Shown one piece after another: positions 45,765-54,531 of a stretch of 64,000 nucleotides of DNA. Each line of letters begins with the position of its first letter. The stretch's first letter is position 1. The stretch spans positions 151,682 to 215,681 of the forward strand of contig JAHHIF010000006.1 of the NCBI GenBank assembly GCA_019358875.1, written 5' to 3'. Source of the stretch: Symplocastrum torsivum CPER-KK1 (GTDB taxonomy: Bacteria; Cyanobacteriota; Cyanobacteriia; Cyanobacteriales; Coleofasciculaceae). The notes under the pieces were generated by a model, which had not been told where the DNA came from, searched no databases, and worked only from the letters and a program-made list of their open reading frames with translations. The position numbers and the translations under genes were made by a program.

Positions 45765-46211
45765 TTAAAGTCTGTCAAAACCGATCATGTTCAAATATTT
45801 ATCCTTCACTATATTGGCAATTCCACAATCACACAGCCCATATATCTTGAAGTTGCTGGAGTTAGCTACAATTCTACTCTCAATATAAATTTCGCAAATC
45901 TCTGCGATTGCTTGGGCAGATATTGAATAACACTTAGATCGTTCTGGTTCTTCAAGTTGACCAATAAAGTTACTGGTTTCTGTAAGAATATTGGGAGTAG
46001 TAATTACCTTATTATTAAAAGCGGCGATTAATGCAATTAAAAGCTCAAAGTCTTCAATTGAAAACTGCTTTGTTCTTTTAAAAGTTTCTATTAGTTTGGG
46101 ATTGGTAAGTCCAACAAGATATAAAATTAAAACATTGGTGTCAACTAAAACTCCTTTCTGTGCGTATTTGGGGATGAGCCAATTTAATTCTCGGTTTAAT
46201 TCATTGCTCAT
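45765..46211 (-). CDS. PIN-domain protein (probable toxin RNase)
   Basis: The 148-residue protein has the PIN set: VLVDTNVLILYLVG (first Asp), a Thr-Glu in PNILTETSNF, and DCGIANIV (third Asp). Such proteins cut RNA as toxins of type II pairs. It overlaps the upstream gene (46208-46501) by four bases, typical of coupled toxin-antitoxin genes. Confidence 0.78.
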   Translation of the reverse strand: MSNELNRELNWLIPKYAQKGVLVDTNVLILYLVGLTNPKLIETFKRTKQFSIEDFELLIALIAAFNNKVITTPNILTETSNFIGQLEEPERSKCYSISAQAIAEICEIYIESRIVANSSNFKIYGLCDCGIANIVKDKYLNMIGFDRL

Positions 46212-46501
46212 ATCTTCCTGATTTTCATGCTTTTTACATTGCCACCTTTGCTCTCAACTTTAAATATTTTGTACTCACGTTGATATCTTTGTCCAATAGC
46301 AGGATTAGTAATTCCTAAATCGGTAAGAATTCTGTCTTTAACAGGAACATCGTAGCCTAAAGTAATTAACCAATCTTTTTCATCTTCTGATAGTTCAACT
46401 TCTTCAAGCCTTATGTCGCTTATTGAACCACTACCCATGTCTTCTTTCATACTCTTCAAGTAATCCATTGCACATTTTATTGCGTGTTTTGCGGTAATCA
46501 T
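46208..46501 (-). CDS. Partner of the PIN-domain gene (possible antitoxin)
   Basis: The 97-residue acidic protein (MITAKHAIKCAMDYLKSMKE, then DIRLEEVELSEDEKDWLITL) is coupled by a 4-bp overlap to the PIN gene. No DNA-binding motif is evident, so it is an unusual antitoxin or another kind of partner. Its identity rests on gene order. Confidence 0.5.
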   Translation of the reverse strand: MITAKHAIKCAMDYLKSMKEDMGSGSISDIRLEEVELSEDEKDWLITLGYDVPVKDRILTDLGITNPAIGQRYQREYKIFKVESKGGNVKSMKIRKI

Positions 46502-46568
46502 TTCTTGCCTATGTTTGTCTTGTAATAGCTACTTAGTTTCCCGACTACTTGAATCCTGTATAGGATTT

Positions 46569-46661
46569 ATAGCGTTTCCTTGACTGATGAGGTGCAACTA
46601 ATCCTTGTCCAGTAATAGTTTTAGCTCTAAAAATGTACCTCACTTAACGGAGAAACGCTAT
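46569..46661. repeat. MITE-like element with inverted ends
   Basis: ATAGCGTTTC at 46569 is repeated in reverse at 46652-46661, and the inverted match continues imperfectly for about 26 bases (GAGGTGCA/TGTACCTC). There is no gene inside. It is a short non-autonomous element or hairpin. A possible solo end lies at 28166-28180. Confidence 0.65.
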
Positions 46662-46671
46662 ATTTGAGTCT

Positions 46672-47556
46672 TTAACAGTAAATTGCGTTAAGTGAAGAAA
46701 ATCTGTAGAGATTGTCTAAGTTCTCCATTTGGCACTCTGCATCATAATCAATGCTTCGACTAGAGTCATAGTTACCCGAATCAATATCTCCATACAAATT
46801 AGAACAGTGGTTATCCAACCCGCAACCTTGTTCATCATATTCTTCTTCTGATATACCCCCATAATGAAAAGCTTCTGATAAGGTTTCCATTTCTGATTGA
46901 TGGTAATTATTTATCTCTTCATAGTCAAACTTAGAATCCTCATGTAATTGCTGTTTTAAGCAGTCTGCCTCTTCTTCTATACGTTCTTTAACAGAATCAT
47001 ATTGCCAGCAAAAAAACTCTAGGTCTTCTCCTAATCTAGTAGTCTTCCCCAAAACAAAGCTTTTTACAGTCTTAGCTCCCGCCGATTCAAGTAGTTGTTT
47101 ACAGGCTTTTAAAGAGTTGCCCGTTGTTGAAACATCATCAAGCAAAAGTACCTTTTTGCCGTTAATAAGTTCATTGTCCACTACCTTAATTGAGTTTAAA
47201 TGTGTTTGAATGCTGCGATCGCCCCCTGTAGAGAGTCTTTCGGTAGGTTTATGTCTTACCAAGCATGATGTTGCATCAACTAGCTTCATTCTTCGACTAA
47301 TCTTCTTACACAGAGATCTAATCCCAGAAGTATCTACCCCAATATAGTGAGATGGAATGACCGCTAGACAATCAAAATCATTATCCAAGTTTGATAAAAT
47401 ACAGTCTGCAAAAGCTTCAATCGCTAATGGATCACAATCTTTTATATCCCGAATTCCTGAACTATACTGTGTGAAATCGAAATTATCACAATCGCCAGTC
47501 ATAGGCTGATAAACGCCTAGATAGAAAATCTCCGGTAGGTTATCATAACTGACCAT
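46672..47556 (-). CDS. Phosphoribosyltransferase-like protein with acidic C-terminal extension
   Basis: The 294 residues hold a PRTase core: the PRPP-binding loop KVLLLDDVSTTGNSLK and a later SAGAKTVKSFVLGKT, preceded by LAVIPSHYIGVDTSGI. The last 110 residues are unusually acidic (EEYDEQGCGLDNH, SGNYDSSRSIDYDA). ComF-like PRTases occur in DNA uptake; PRTase domains also occur in cargo and defence islands. The reaction here is unknown. Confidence 0.72.
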   Translation of the reverse strand: MVSYDNLPEIFYLGVYQPMTGDCDNFDFTQYSSGIRDIKDCDPLAIEAFADCILSNLDNDFDCLAVIPSHYIGVDTSGIRSLCKKISRRMKLVDATSCLVRHKPTERLSTGGDRSIQTHLNSIKVVDNELINGKKVLLLDDVSTTGNSLKACKQLLESAGAKTVKSFVLGKTTRLGEDLEFFCWQYDSVKERIEEEADCLKQQLHEDSKFDYEEINNYHQSEMETLSEAFHYGGISEEEYDEQGCGLDNHCSNLYGDIDSGNYDSSRSIDYDAECQMENLDNLYRFSSLNAIYC

Positions 47557-47639
47557 ATTTGCAAAACAATTAGTTGTAGAATTTTTGAATAGTTCTTTGT
47601 TTAGCTGTTGCTATTAATTTTTAAACCTTTCAATTACTG

Positions 47640-48674
47640 TTAAGATAGTTTTAGTTTAAAGAATTCCTCATTAATATGTTTTTCTAAGTCATCATAATAA
47701 TTTGTACCAATAGCGTTATCTGGTATCTTAATTAGTTTAATAATTGCTTCAGTTATATATCTATACAGTTCTAAGTATTGAGCCTCTACTATAACTTTAT
47801 CAAGAGTAGGATCGCCATGAGCAATACCGTTTCTGATCGTTAAAAAAGATGTAACTGGGCGGCTTAAGAAAGCTTTCCTAATTGGTTTCATATCCTTTTG
47901 CACAGTTGCCATAAATTGTGCAATTCGGGTAGCAGCATTATTAATATTATTCTCATCTTCCTTCTTAAAGAGTGCTTCAAACACAACCATTAAAATAAGG
48001 AAGGCATGGTCAACTCGTTCTAGAGTGAAAGAAAGCCGATGATACTCTAGAGCCAGTTTAAGAAGCTTGTCAAAAGTGTTTGCCTCATCCCACTCTTTAT
48101 ACAGAAGACGCTGAAAAGTCAACTTAGCTGGTTCATGTTCTTGAGTCGGCAAAGCAGATTTACCATATCCCAATGCACCATGACTTAATGGGATTGTAAG
48201 AGAGTATAAAGTTGAATAGTTGGTAACTTCTCCTGCTAGTTCTCGTATGATTGCGGGACGTGTATCAGGTGTGGATTCAGGAAAAGGAATCGAAGAGAAT
48301 ATATAAGTATAATCAAAAAACAATCCACGAGTTGTATGAAGTCTTAAAGCAGAAACAATTTCATGAAATATGTCTCTTGATTCCTCTGTATTTGAAGATA
48401 TTTCTCTAAGCTTGGTAAGTGGTTGAATGATATCTACTGCTAAAAACACATTTGTAAAAGAAGGGGAAAAACGGTAAGATTCTCCTATATTCTGAAGTTT
48501 TCTCTTTGTCGCGTTATTTCCGTATTTAAGTAATTCAATAAGTTCTGAACTATCGTATGCTTTTAGATTGATAGTATAGCTTGCGTCTTTGTATTGACCT
48601 GAATGCTTAAAGTTGACAAAAGGATTATGGTTGAAAATAGGTGTTACATATCGGAAGGTAATATTCTCTACCAA
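47640..48674 (-). CDS. HEPN-domain protein (Apea-like)
   Basis: The 344-residue protein ends in a HEPN-type helical domain. The motif R-x4-H is RNGIAH at residues 281-286, preceded by FLILMVVFEALFKKE. HEPN proteins with R-x4-6-H often cleave RNA in defence and toxin systems. The N-terminal 200 residues are unrecognised. It is the first of three adjacent genes with this motif. Confidence 0.68.
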   Translation of the reverse strand: MVENITFRYVTPIFNHNPFVNFKHSGQYKDASYTINLKAYDSSELIELLKYGNNATKRKLQNIGESYRFSPSFTNVFLAVDIIQPLTKLREISSNTEESRDIFHEIVSALRLHTTRGLFFDYTYIFSSIPFPESTPDTRPAIIRELAGEVTNYSTLYSLTIPLSHGALGYGKSALPTQEHEPAKLTFQRLLYKEWDEANTFDKLLKLALEYHRLSFTLERVDHAFLILMVVFEALFKKEDENNINNAATRIAQFMATVQKDMKPIRKAFLSRPVTSFLTIRNGIAHGDPTLDKVIVEAQYLELYRYITEAIIKLIKIPDNAIGTNYYDDLEKHINEEFFKLKLS

Positions 48675-48763
48675 CTTTTTGTCCTCAACTACTGCTTTAA
48701 TCCTATTTCTTTGACTAAATCTTGAAAATAAATATCTTGTTAAGGAACAGGCGAGATAACTTA

Positions 48764-48800
48764 CGGGAGATTTGCAAACCAGTCCAGCAGAAAATAATCA
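48764..48800 (+). repeat. Cargo gene-tail repeat, copy E (weak)
   Basis: GGGAGATTTGCAAACCAGTC and the next few bases resemble the same tail (GAGATTTACAAGCCAATCC), with several changes. It lies between the first and second HEPN-type genes. Confidence 0.35.
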
Positions 48801-48825
48801 ATCACTGAATAACACGAAGATTAAA

Positions 48826-49440
48826 CTAATTTTCATTTCCGGCAAGAGCTTGTTCTGCCTGACTTGAAAACCGAGAAGGATACCTAAAATAAGTAATTCC
48901 GTATCTAACCAAGATGTTAAACATATCATCTTCATGAGAATCGACATCACAATGCTCTACAGCAAAAAAGTCCCAGAGATCGCCTATTAGTGGATCTATC
49001 ACTTTATAGATAAATTCTGCTGTTAATTGATTGAATTCTGAACTTGGAAGAGCAACGTGTTGAATAATGTTTCTTACCTTTCCGAAGTCTTGATAAGTCT
49101 TAAGCTCATTAATTTTGTATCCCGTAACTGCCCAAAGTCTTTCTGGCAATTCAGAATATTGAATGCTTTTCCCCTGGTGAAGTAAATCACTAATCCCTAG
49201 AAGTCCATCATCAGTAGAGCTAGATTTTGGAATTTGGCTAAAGATTAGTAGAGGATGCTCTTGAGCAATTGCGGCTTTTATAAGAATTTCTGCTGAATGA
49301 GCAGCTTGAAGTACCGCAAAAACACTTCGCTGAAGAGTATCACAAGAATCCCAGTAGAAAGCATTTTTTTGAGCTTGAGCGAGAATTCCTAAACCTAACC
49401 ACTTCATGTGTTCTGACATCTGTTTGCAGTCTGGATGCAT
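48826..49440 (-). CDS. HEPN-like protein
   Basis: The 204 residues are helical with RNIIQH at 123-128, the R-x4-H pattern of HEPN nucleases. A preceding SVFAVLQAAHSAEILIKAAI helix is like other HEPN proteins. There is no other domain. It sits between two similar genes, all on the minus strand. Confidence 0.6.
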   Translation of the reverse strand: MHPDCKQMSEHMKWLGLGILAQAQKNAFYWDSCDTLQRSVFAVLQAAHSAEILIKAAIAQEHPLLIFSQIPKSSSTDDGLLGISDLLHQGKSIQYSELPERLWAVTGYKINELKTYQDFGKVRNIIQHVALPSSEFNQLTAEFIYKVIDPLIGDLWDFFAVEHCDVDSHEDDMFNILVRYGITYFRYPSRFSSQAEQALAGNEN

Positions 49441-49555
49441 AAGTTCAATTTCTAGTTTTGTTAAAAGTTGTTGTTGAACTGATTTATCAAAATTAATCTA
49501 TTTGATCAATCCAGCCCAAAACAAAATCAAGCTGTGGTGTAATCTTTAATTCTTA

Positions 49556-50260
49556 CTATCGTAAATCTTCTAGCTTCTTGAGTAAAAGGTTTACAAAAAC
49601 AATGAACGCTCCTCCTTCTTCTGGAGTTGGGTCAACAAGACGATGAGCAGAAGGATTACGGAAAGTTGCAAAAACCCCTGCATACAAATCTCGATATCCC
49701 TGCCTCTCAGAATCAACTGAAAACTTAGAGGCTAAAGTACCACCATTTTTAAAAACTTTATTGACAATATCTTGACCAGCATAACCAGCCTCTATGTTGC
49801 CAACATCTCTTAAGCGCTCTTCTAAAATGACTCCTGCTACACGAACAGCAGAATCCCACATCTTTTCATCAGCACTTCCAGCTCCTAATATTGGTAGGCA
49901 TCTTTCCTTTAACTCCTTATCTAGATTAGTGATGTCAGCTAATGGTGTTAGATGCTTAACAAAGGATGTATCTGAGGCATTGAAGTTGGTATCTACAGCT
50001 TCATAAGCTTTGTTAGTGAGAGTGCATCGTAGGTCATTATTTTTCTTTCCTATGTTTTCACACCAAAGCAAGCCCTCTGCCTGAAGTATTTGGATAGCCC
50101 CTTTTCCCAATTCTGGTATTGGCTCCTCTCCACTGTAATAGGAGATAGACGAACCAGATATAGACCAAATAACCATAAATTCTTCAGGTAGGTGTCTTTG
50201 ACTGACCTGTTTTACAAACCATCGTAAAAGGTCTTTTTGTCTATCCGTTAAGTTATACAT
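49556..50260 (-). CDS. TIGR02391-family (Ymh-like) HEPN protein
   Basis: The 234-residue protein has the C-terminal signature YRDLYAGVFATFRNPSAHRL, with R-x4-H at residues 201-206. This matches the TIGR02391 family. A winged-helix-like N-terminus (MYNLTDRQKDLLRWFVKQ) precedes it. Family members are found in defence islands, but their target is unknown. Confidence 0.78.
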   Translation of the reverse strand: MYNLTDRQKDLLRWFVKQVSQRHLPEEFMVIWSISGSSISYYSGEEPIPELGKGAIQILQAEGLLWCENIGKKNNDLRCTLTNKAYEAVDTNFNASDTSFVKHLTPLADITNLDKELKERCLPILGAGSADEKMWDSAVRVAGVILEERLRDVGNIEAGYAGQDIVNKVFKNGGTLASKFSVDSERQGYRDLYAGVFATFRNPSAHRLVDPTPEEGGAFIVFVNLLLKKLEDLR

Positions 50261-50381
50261 TGTATTTAATTCAATGTGCTAAAAGAAGTCTAAGGCAGTT
50301 TAAACTGTGAGAAGAAAGTAGAAGCACCCTATTTTTTATGCCTAACTATCCGAAGTATCTTTCCAGATAACCCCTTTCAGA

Positions 50382-50810
50382 TTAGTTTTTCTTGAGTTCT
50401 TGTTGTAAGGTGTCTCGATTTTGCCGAGCTAATTCATAGGTAGAATCAAGTGATAACGCCTCATCATAAGATGCAAGTGCTTCTTGATTTCTACCTAAAT
50501 TTTCTAGAGTTAGTCCTCGTTGATTCCAAACTTTAGCTTGATTACGGTCAAGTTCAATTGATTGGTCAAAGGAATAAAGAGCCTCAGTGTGCTTGTTGTC
50601 TATCCTTGACTGATAACCTTTCTGGTATAAGTCTTCTGCTTTACTAGTACTGGTTACAGGACACGATTCAGACGGTAAGCGGACAAAACATCTTGCCTCT
50701 GGGACTGTCAAAGCGCTAACGGCTAAGCCACCTATAGCTATTGCCATACCTAATTTCTCAGAAAAAGACCTTCCTGATGGTTTATGATGATGGTTGCTTG
50801 GATTCGCCAT
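50382..50810 (-). CDS. Small TPR-repeat protein
   Basis: The 142 residues carry two to three TPR units (AEDLYQKGYQSRIDNKHTEA, then LYSFDQSIELD, and NLGRNQEALASYDEALSLD) after an N-terminal stretch with a hydrophobic helix (MAIAIGGLAVSALTVPEA) that may anchor or export it. It is a protein-protein adaptor. It is in cargo but may be unrelated to its neighbours. Confidence 0.68.
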   Translation of the reverse strand: MANPSNHHHKPSGRSFSEKLGMAIAIGGLAVSALTVPEARCFVRLPSESCPVTSTSKAEDLYQKGYQSRIDNKHTEALYSFDQSIELDRNQAKVWNQRGLTLENLGRNQEALASYDEALSLDSTYELARQNRDTLQQELKKN

Positions 50811-51234
50811 AAAGACTCCATAAGTAAAATGTAGTTTTGAGGTAAGGGAACAGAATGAACCTACTTGACTAGCTGGACAACTCTCAGGTAGGTTGTGTGT
50901 TCCTTTTCAACTCGATTGTATTTTTCAGCGGTAGAGCATTAGTATGTAAAACCACACAGCTCTATTACTTTGCTGAATTGGCTATCTGTTATTGCCGCTA
51001 ACTTCTTGACCTGAATGATCGTGAACGCTTCTGTTGAAAGCTCACTGAACGCTACTATAGGCGAGACTTAGGTGTAGCCGCAAATTTACAAACGGAACAA
51101 TCAATTTTCTCGATTACTTCAAACCTTTAAATCTAGCAGATAAGAGGGAAAAGAGGCTTATAGGTGATTCTAGCCCCCTCTCAGCGAATGCAAAATAAAT
51201 ACTGGAAGTTCTTGTGTTCCTCTCAAGTTGCTGG

Positions 51235-51312
51235 CGGGATTGACCAACGAGAGATTTACAAGCCAATCCCCCAAGAGATAACTAATCGTTGGCAGCATTG
51301 GCTAGTTTAATG
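51235..51312 (+). repeat. Cargo gene-tail repeat, copy F
   Basis: GGGATTGACCAACGAGAGAT then TTACAAGCCAATCC and GTTGGCAGCATTGGCTAGTT match the ends of copies A and C closely. In frame it reads EIYKPIPQEITNRWQHWLV before the stop. Confidence 0.6.
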
Positions 51313-51638
51313 GGGTGTCAATTACTCTCAGAATTCTTTATCTGCTATCTATCCAAAATCCTCATGAAATAAGTGAGATTGAAGAAAATTCTCCTGTACG
51401 CTTGACATTTGCCTGAGTCAAGAGTAGTCAGGTGCCACTGATTCTTGGGACAGACTAATTTCTTCATATAATTTGTTATTTGTTTTTATCGTTCTCAATT
51501 TGAGTTTGAGATACAACCGTGATTGTCAACTAGATAATGTGAGGCTGGATGGTTCGTTTTCTGCCACCGTTCATTCTCCACCTCCAGAGCGTGCGCTCAC
51601 TCCTACGTTAAGATGTGATTGAGCGGTAGCTGAATAGG

Positions 51639-51880
51639 GTTGTTATCAGCCAAGTCCAAGCTAAACTGCAAGCCGATATCTGGGTAAATGCTACCTGGGA
51701 CGAATACTTCAGGTGAGCAACGATTCAGCCTACGAAAAAGCCAAAGCCTACTACTATAACGGACGCATAAGGATTAAGATGCTTCGTTTTGTAATGCTTA
51801 TTAGCAAGGCTGAACTGATTGCTCAAGTTTCTCAGTTTCAGCAACAATCCATCCTTGCCATGCCCTATCGCTTTGATTAA
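51639..51880 (+). pseudogene. Frameshifted Uma2-family fragment in cargo
   Basis: The first frame reads QAKLQADIWVNATWDEYF, then stops at 51714-51716. The next frame continues SNDSAYEKAKAYYYNGRIRI, then a short unrelated piece ending LIAQVSQFQQQSILAMPYRF. The first two parts are the N-terminus of a Uma2 (DUF820) protein. A frameshift and a fusion have ruined it. Confidence 0.7.
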
Positions 51881-51993
51881 TCGTTGTCGGTGAAATCTCA
51901 TCTTGACCCAGATAAAAAACCTGTGGCTCTCAAAGTAGATGTAGTTTAATTAAATAATCAAAATCTCTATCTTAAGGATGATTTTCAAGTGTT

Positions 51994-52491
51994 ATGCCAT
52001 CTAATCTAAGCTTAAACCAAATCCTAAATAAGAACTATGAAACTGATCACAAGAACCTCCTCTTAGAACAGTACAAAATGTATGTAGAGATGCATGACAG
52101 GATTAGCGCAAGAAGGAATCAAGTTAATAGCTTTTTTATTTCCCTTCTGTCTGGGTTGCTAGCTATTTTTTCTATAGCTAGCAACCAGGAACATATTCTT
52201 AGTTCCCCTATGGTTGGGCTAGTAGTAGGTTTTTTGGGTTCCATTTTATGTATCTTATGGAATTTTAATATTCGGTCCTATAGAAGATTAGTTGAGCGAA
52301 AAATCCAGGTAATTTTAGAAATGGAAGAGTTTTTGCCATTTTATTGTTACAACAAAGAGAGTTTTTTAAGGGAACAGGATTTAACCGGAAGGACTTATCT
52401 AAGACCTACAAGCATTGAACAGTATGTTTCAGTTGTTTTTGGAATTGTTTACATAGTATTGATGTTTTATTCATTGTTTGATCTCAAATAA
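51994..52491 (+). CDS. Small membrane protein of SLATT-like type
   Basis: The 165 residues begin with a helical cytoplasmic part (LLEQYKMYVEMHDRISARRN) and have membrane helices near 47-63, 72-91 and 143-160. This resembles SLATT/RipA-like small membrane proteins that pair with nucleotidyltransferases or other sensors in bacterial defence. It precedes a nucleotidyltransferase gene by 48 bp in the same direction. The pairing suggests a membrane effector switched on by the partner; this is inference. Confidence 0.6.
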   Translation: MPSNLSLNQILNKNYETDHKNLLLEQYKMYVEMHDRISARRNQVNSFFISLLSGLLAIFSIASNQEHILSSPMVGLVVGFLGSILCILWNFNIRSYRRLVERKIQVILEMEEFLPFYCYNKESFLREQDLTGRTYLRPTSIEQYVSVVFGIVYIVLMFYSLFDLK

Positions 52492-52539
52492 ATCTGTCTT
52501 ACTCTCTCATTTATCCAAAGGAATGATTACCCACCCAAA

Positions 52540-54291
52540 ATGGCAGGAGAATTAGTTACGCAAATTATAAATATTTTAAAGAGTTGGGCTAAAAAGCACA
52601 ATACTAAGCAACTTAGTAAGTTCTATCTTTTTGGTAGTCTCATCAACGGAAGTGGCAATCAATTTCTTCCAGACGAAAGCGATATAGACTTAATTGTTAT
52701 TCTCCAAGATTCGGGTCCTTTAAATAGAGCTAAAATATGCCAGAAACTTCAAAAAGCTAAACATGAGCTTGAAGAACTTTTACTATCAATCCTCAAACGA
52801 AAAAGCAAAAGCAAATCTAACGCGCTCGTTAGTTTAGTTTTAGTGACTAGCAATGAAGTGATTTGGGATATACATAAATCACAAAAAATAAAATTTTTTC
52901 GAGATAACAAATTTTTAAACCTCCTAGATGAAAGTGATACATCAATCCCCATAGAGATTGATATTCCCATAGGACTTGATAATAGAGAATCCCTGTCATA
53001 TATCATTCAAGCTCTTGAAGAAGCTCAAAAATATAGGAATAAGTATCTTTCTATTAATCCTAATAAATCTAAAGAGTATAAAGAAAAAGATATTTTTCCT
53101 AAAGATTTAGCGCGTAGTGCTGCTCAGGTTCGCTCTTTTGATATAAAAAATGAAAAGGAGAAGTTTGATATCAACTTAGGGAATGGTTACCTGATATCTT
53201 TACTCGAGCAAAAGGCTCGTACAAAAAGTGATGAATGGTCTAAGTTAAACAGTAAAGTTGGCGAACGATATGGTCGCAGCAGACAAAATCCTGCCCTGAA
53301 CGATTTTGATTTATTACTTCTTCATGAATTACTGTTTGATAAAGCATATAAATTGCTGAAGCAAAACTCTTCAACTAACCTAAGTAAAGGTGGGCATCCT
53401 CCAAGGGGTAGGGGAAATTCACCTGCTCCTCCTGCTGCTAAAAGGCAGAGCAAAAAGACACCAGAGGCAAAAACAAAATCTGAATCTTTGACTGTAGCCC
53501 GCGCTCACGGGAAAACAAAATTAGCAGAGTCAACAAAGCCAGATACAGCAAAAAACAAGACAAAAACACCCCGAAAAGCTCCTGTTTCAAAAAACATCAC
53601 AACTCGCAGATCTATGACAGCAAAAGACCCTAAAGATTGGGTCATGCTGAATGATAACTTTTTCCGAACAGACTCAATTAAAAATCCACAAGATCGAAGT
53701 ATTATTCTTCAATTGTTACCAATAGAGGATAGGGAGCAAATCGCCGAGTTAAAGTCCCTTCATCCAGGAGAGTTTAACAATAGAAAGCAGATTACCTACG
53801 CAGATCAGTCTGAAGTTGGCATTATGCAAGTCTCGTCCGTGGAATCTGAATCGAGCGCAGGAAGAACTAGCTTTAAGATTATGCTTACGCCAACTCAGCG
53901 ATCGCAAAATAGTGGCTTTGCAATGGAGATAAACTATAACAACTACAGTGCAGACGAAATGGCTAGATTACGTGCCCGTCTAATGTTGCTCGGAGAACCA
54001 CTTCCCAAAGACCTCGAACAGTTCTTTCCTACTACTCAAGTCGAGGAGATTTTTCCTGAATTGTGGGTAAAGCTGCAAACACAACCAAGGTTATTTTTGC
54101 CAAAAGCATGGTTAAAAGCAGTGTATAGCCTGAAGATGAACGGAATTGTTGAGGATGTCTTAAAGTTAGAACTGGGTCCAATCAACAACAAGGTGATGCC
54201 TGTCCGATTTCGGGGGAGGAGAAGGCAAGTCTATGCAAATCGGGAACCTAGTATCATCAACTTTGAAGGAAGCTGTACTCTCGGTGAATAA
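52540..54291 (+). CDS. Nucleotidyltransferase-fold protein with long C-terminal part
   Basis: The 583-residue protein begins with a polymerase-beta-type nucleotidyltransferase core: YLFGSLINGSGN (Gly 32-Ser 33) and ESDIDLIVIL (Asp 48 and Asp 50). A likely third catalytic position is in SLVLVT but I do not see a clear Asp there. A helical region (about 150-280), a disordered Lys/Pro-rich linker (about 285-360) and a C-terminal 220-residue domain without known motifs follow. With the preceding membrane protein it forms a two-gene unit in cargo, similar in spirit to nucleotide-signal defence systems. Confidence 0.62.
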   Translation: MAGELVTQIINILKSWAKKHNTKQLSKFYLFGSLINGSGNQFLPDESDIDLIVILQDSGPLNRAKICQKLQKAKHELEELLLSILKRKSKSKSNALVSLVLVTSNEVIWDIHKSQKIKFFRDNKFLNLLDESDTSIPIEIDIPIGLDNRESLSYIIQALEEAQKYRNKYLSINPNKSKEYKEKDIFPKDLARSAAQVRSFDIKNEKEKFDINLGNGYLISLLEQKARTKSDEWSKLNSKVGERYGRSRQNPALNDFDLLLLHELLFDKAYKLLKQNSSTNLSKGGHPPRGRGNSPAPPAAKRQSKKTPEAKTKSESLTVARAHGKTKLAESTKPDTAKNKTKTPRKAPVSKNITTRRSMTAKDPKDWVMLNDNFFRTDSIKNPQDRSIILQLLPIEDREQIAELKSLHPGEFNNRKQITYADQSEVGIMQVSSVESESSAGRTSFKIMLTPTQRSQNSGFAMEINYNNYSADEMARLRARLMLLGEPLPKDLEQFFPTTQVEEIFPELWVKLQTQPRLFLPKAWLKAVYSLKMNGIVEDVLKLELGPINNKVMPVRFRGRRRQVYANREPSIINFEGSCTLGE

Positions 54292-54531
54292 ACAACTTGT
54301 ATCTTGCTATAAAGATTGCAATGTTCTTCAAGCTTCTAACCTTCATTAAAGACTGGTTTGTTAGTGCTGAACAATAACAGCCTTTATCTGACTTGATGCA
54401 TCTATGACAAACATCACGCGGTTAAGAACAGACACTTCATCACAACTTAAGAATACAGTAAGTGAGCATTTATACTAGATTCAAACACCAGGTTTTCACC
54501 CCTTTATGGACTAGAAAATGTTTAAGTACCA

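Larger units (their letters stand above)
50811..51993. other. Long gap in cargo with decayed genes
   Basis: The 1.2-kb gap holds a tail repeat (51235-51312) and a broken Uma2-like fragment (51639-51880). No intact gene is seen. The many relics suggest repeated cargo turnover here. Confidence 0.55.

Noticed and set aside
45717..45926. Plus-strand frame opposite the PIN gene
   Set aside because: It is the mirror of the PIN gene, which has clear catalytic motifs.
51994..54291. Considered as a standard CBASS operon
   Set aside because: The nucleotidyltransferase lacks the length and motif layout I expect for a CD-NTase, and there are no Cap2/Cap3 genes.
54292..54531. Gap between the nucleotidyltransferase gene and tniQ considered for tnsA or another transposase gene
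   Set aside because: No frame of useful length is present; V-K elements normally lack tnsA.
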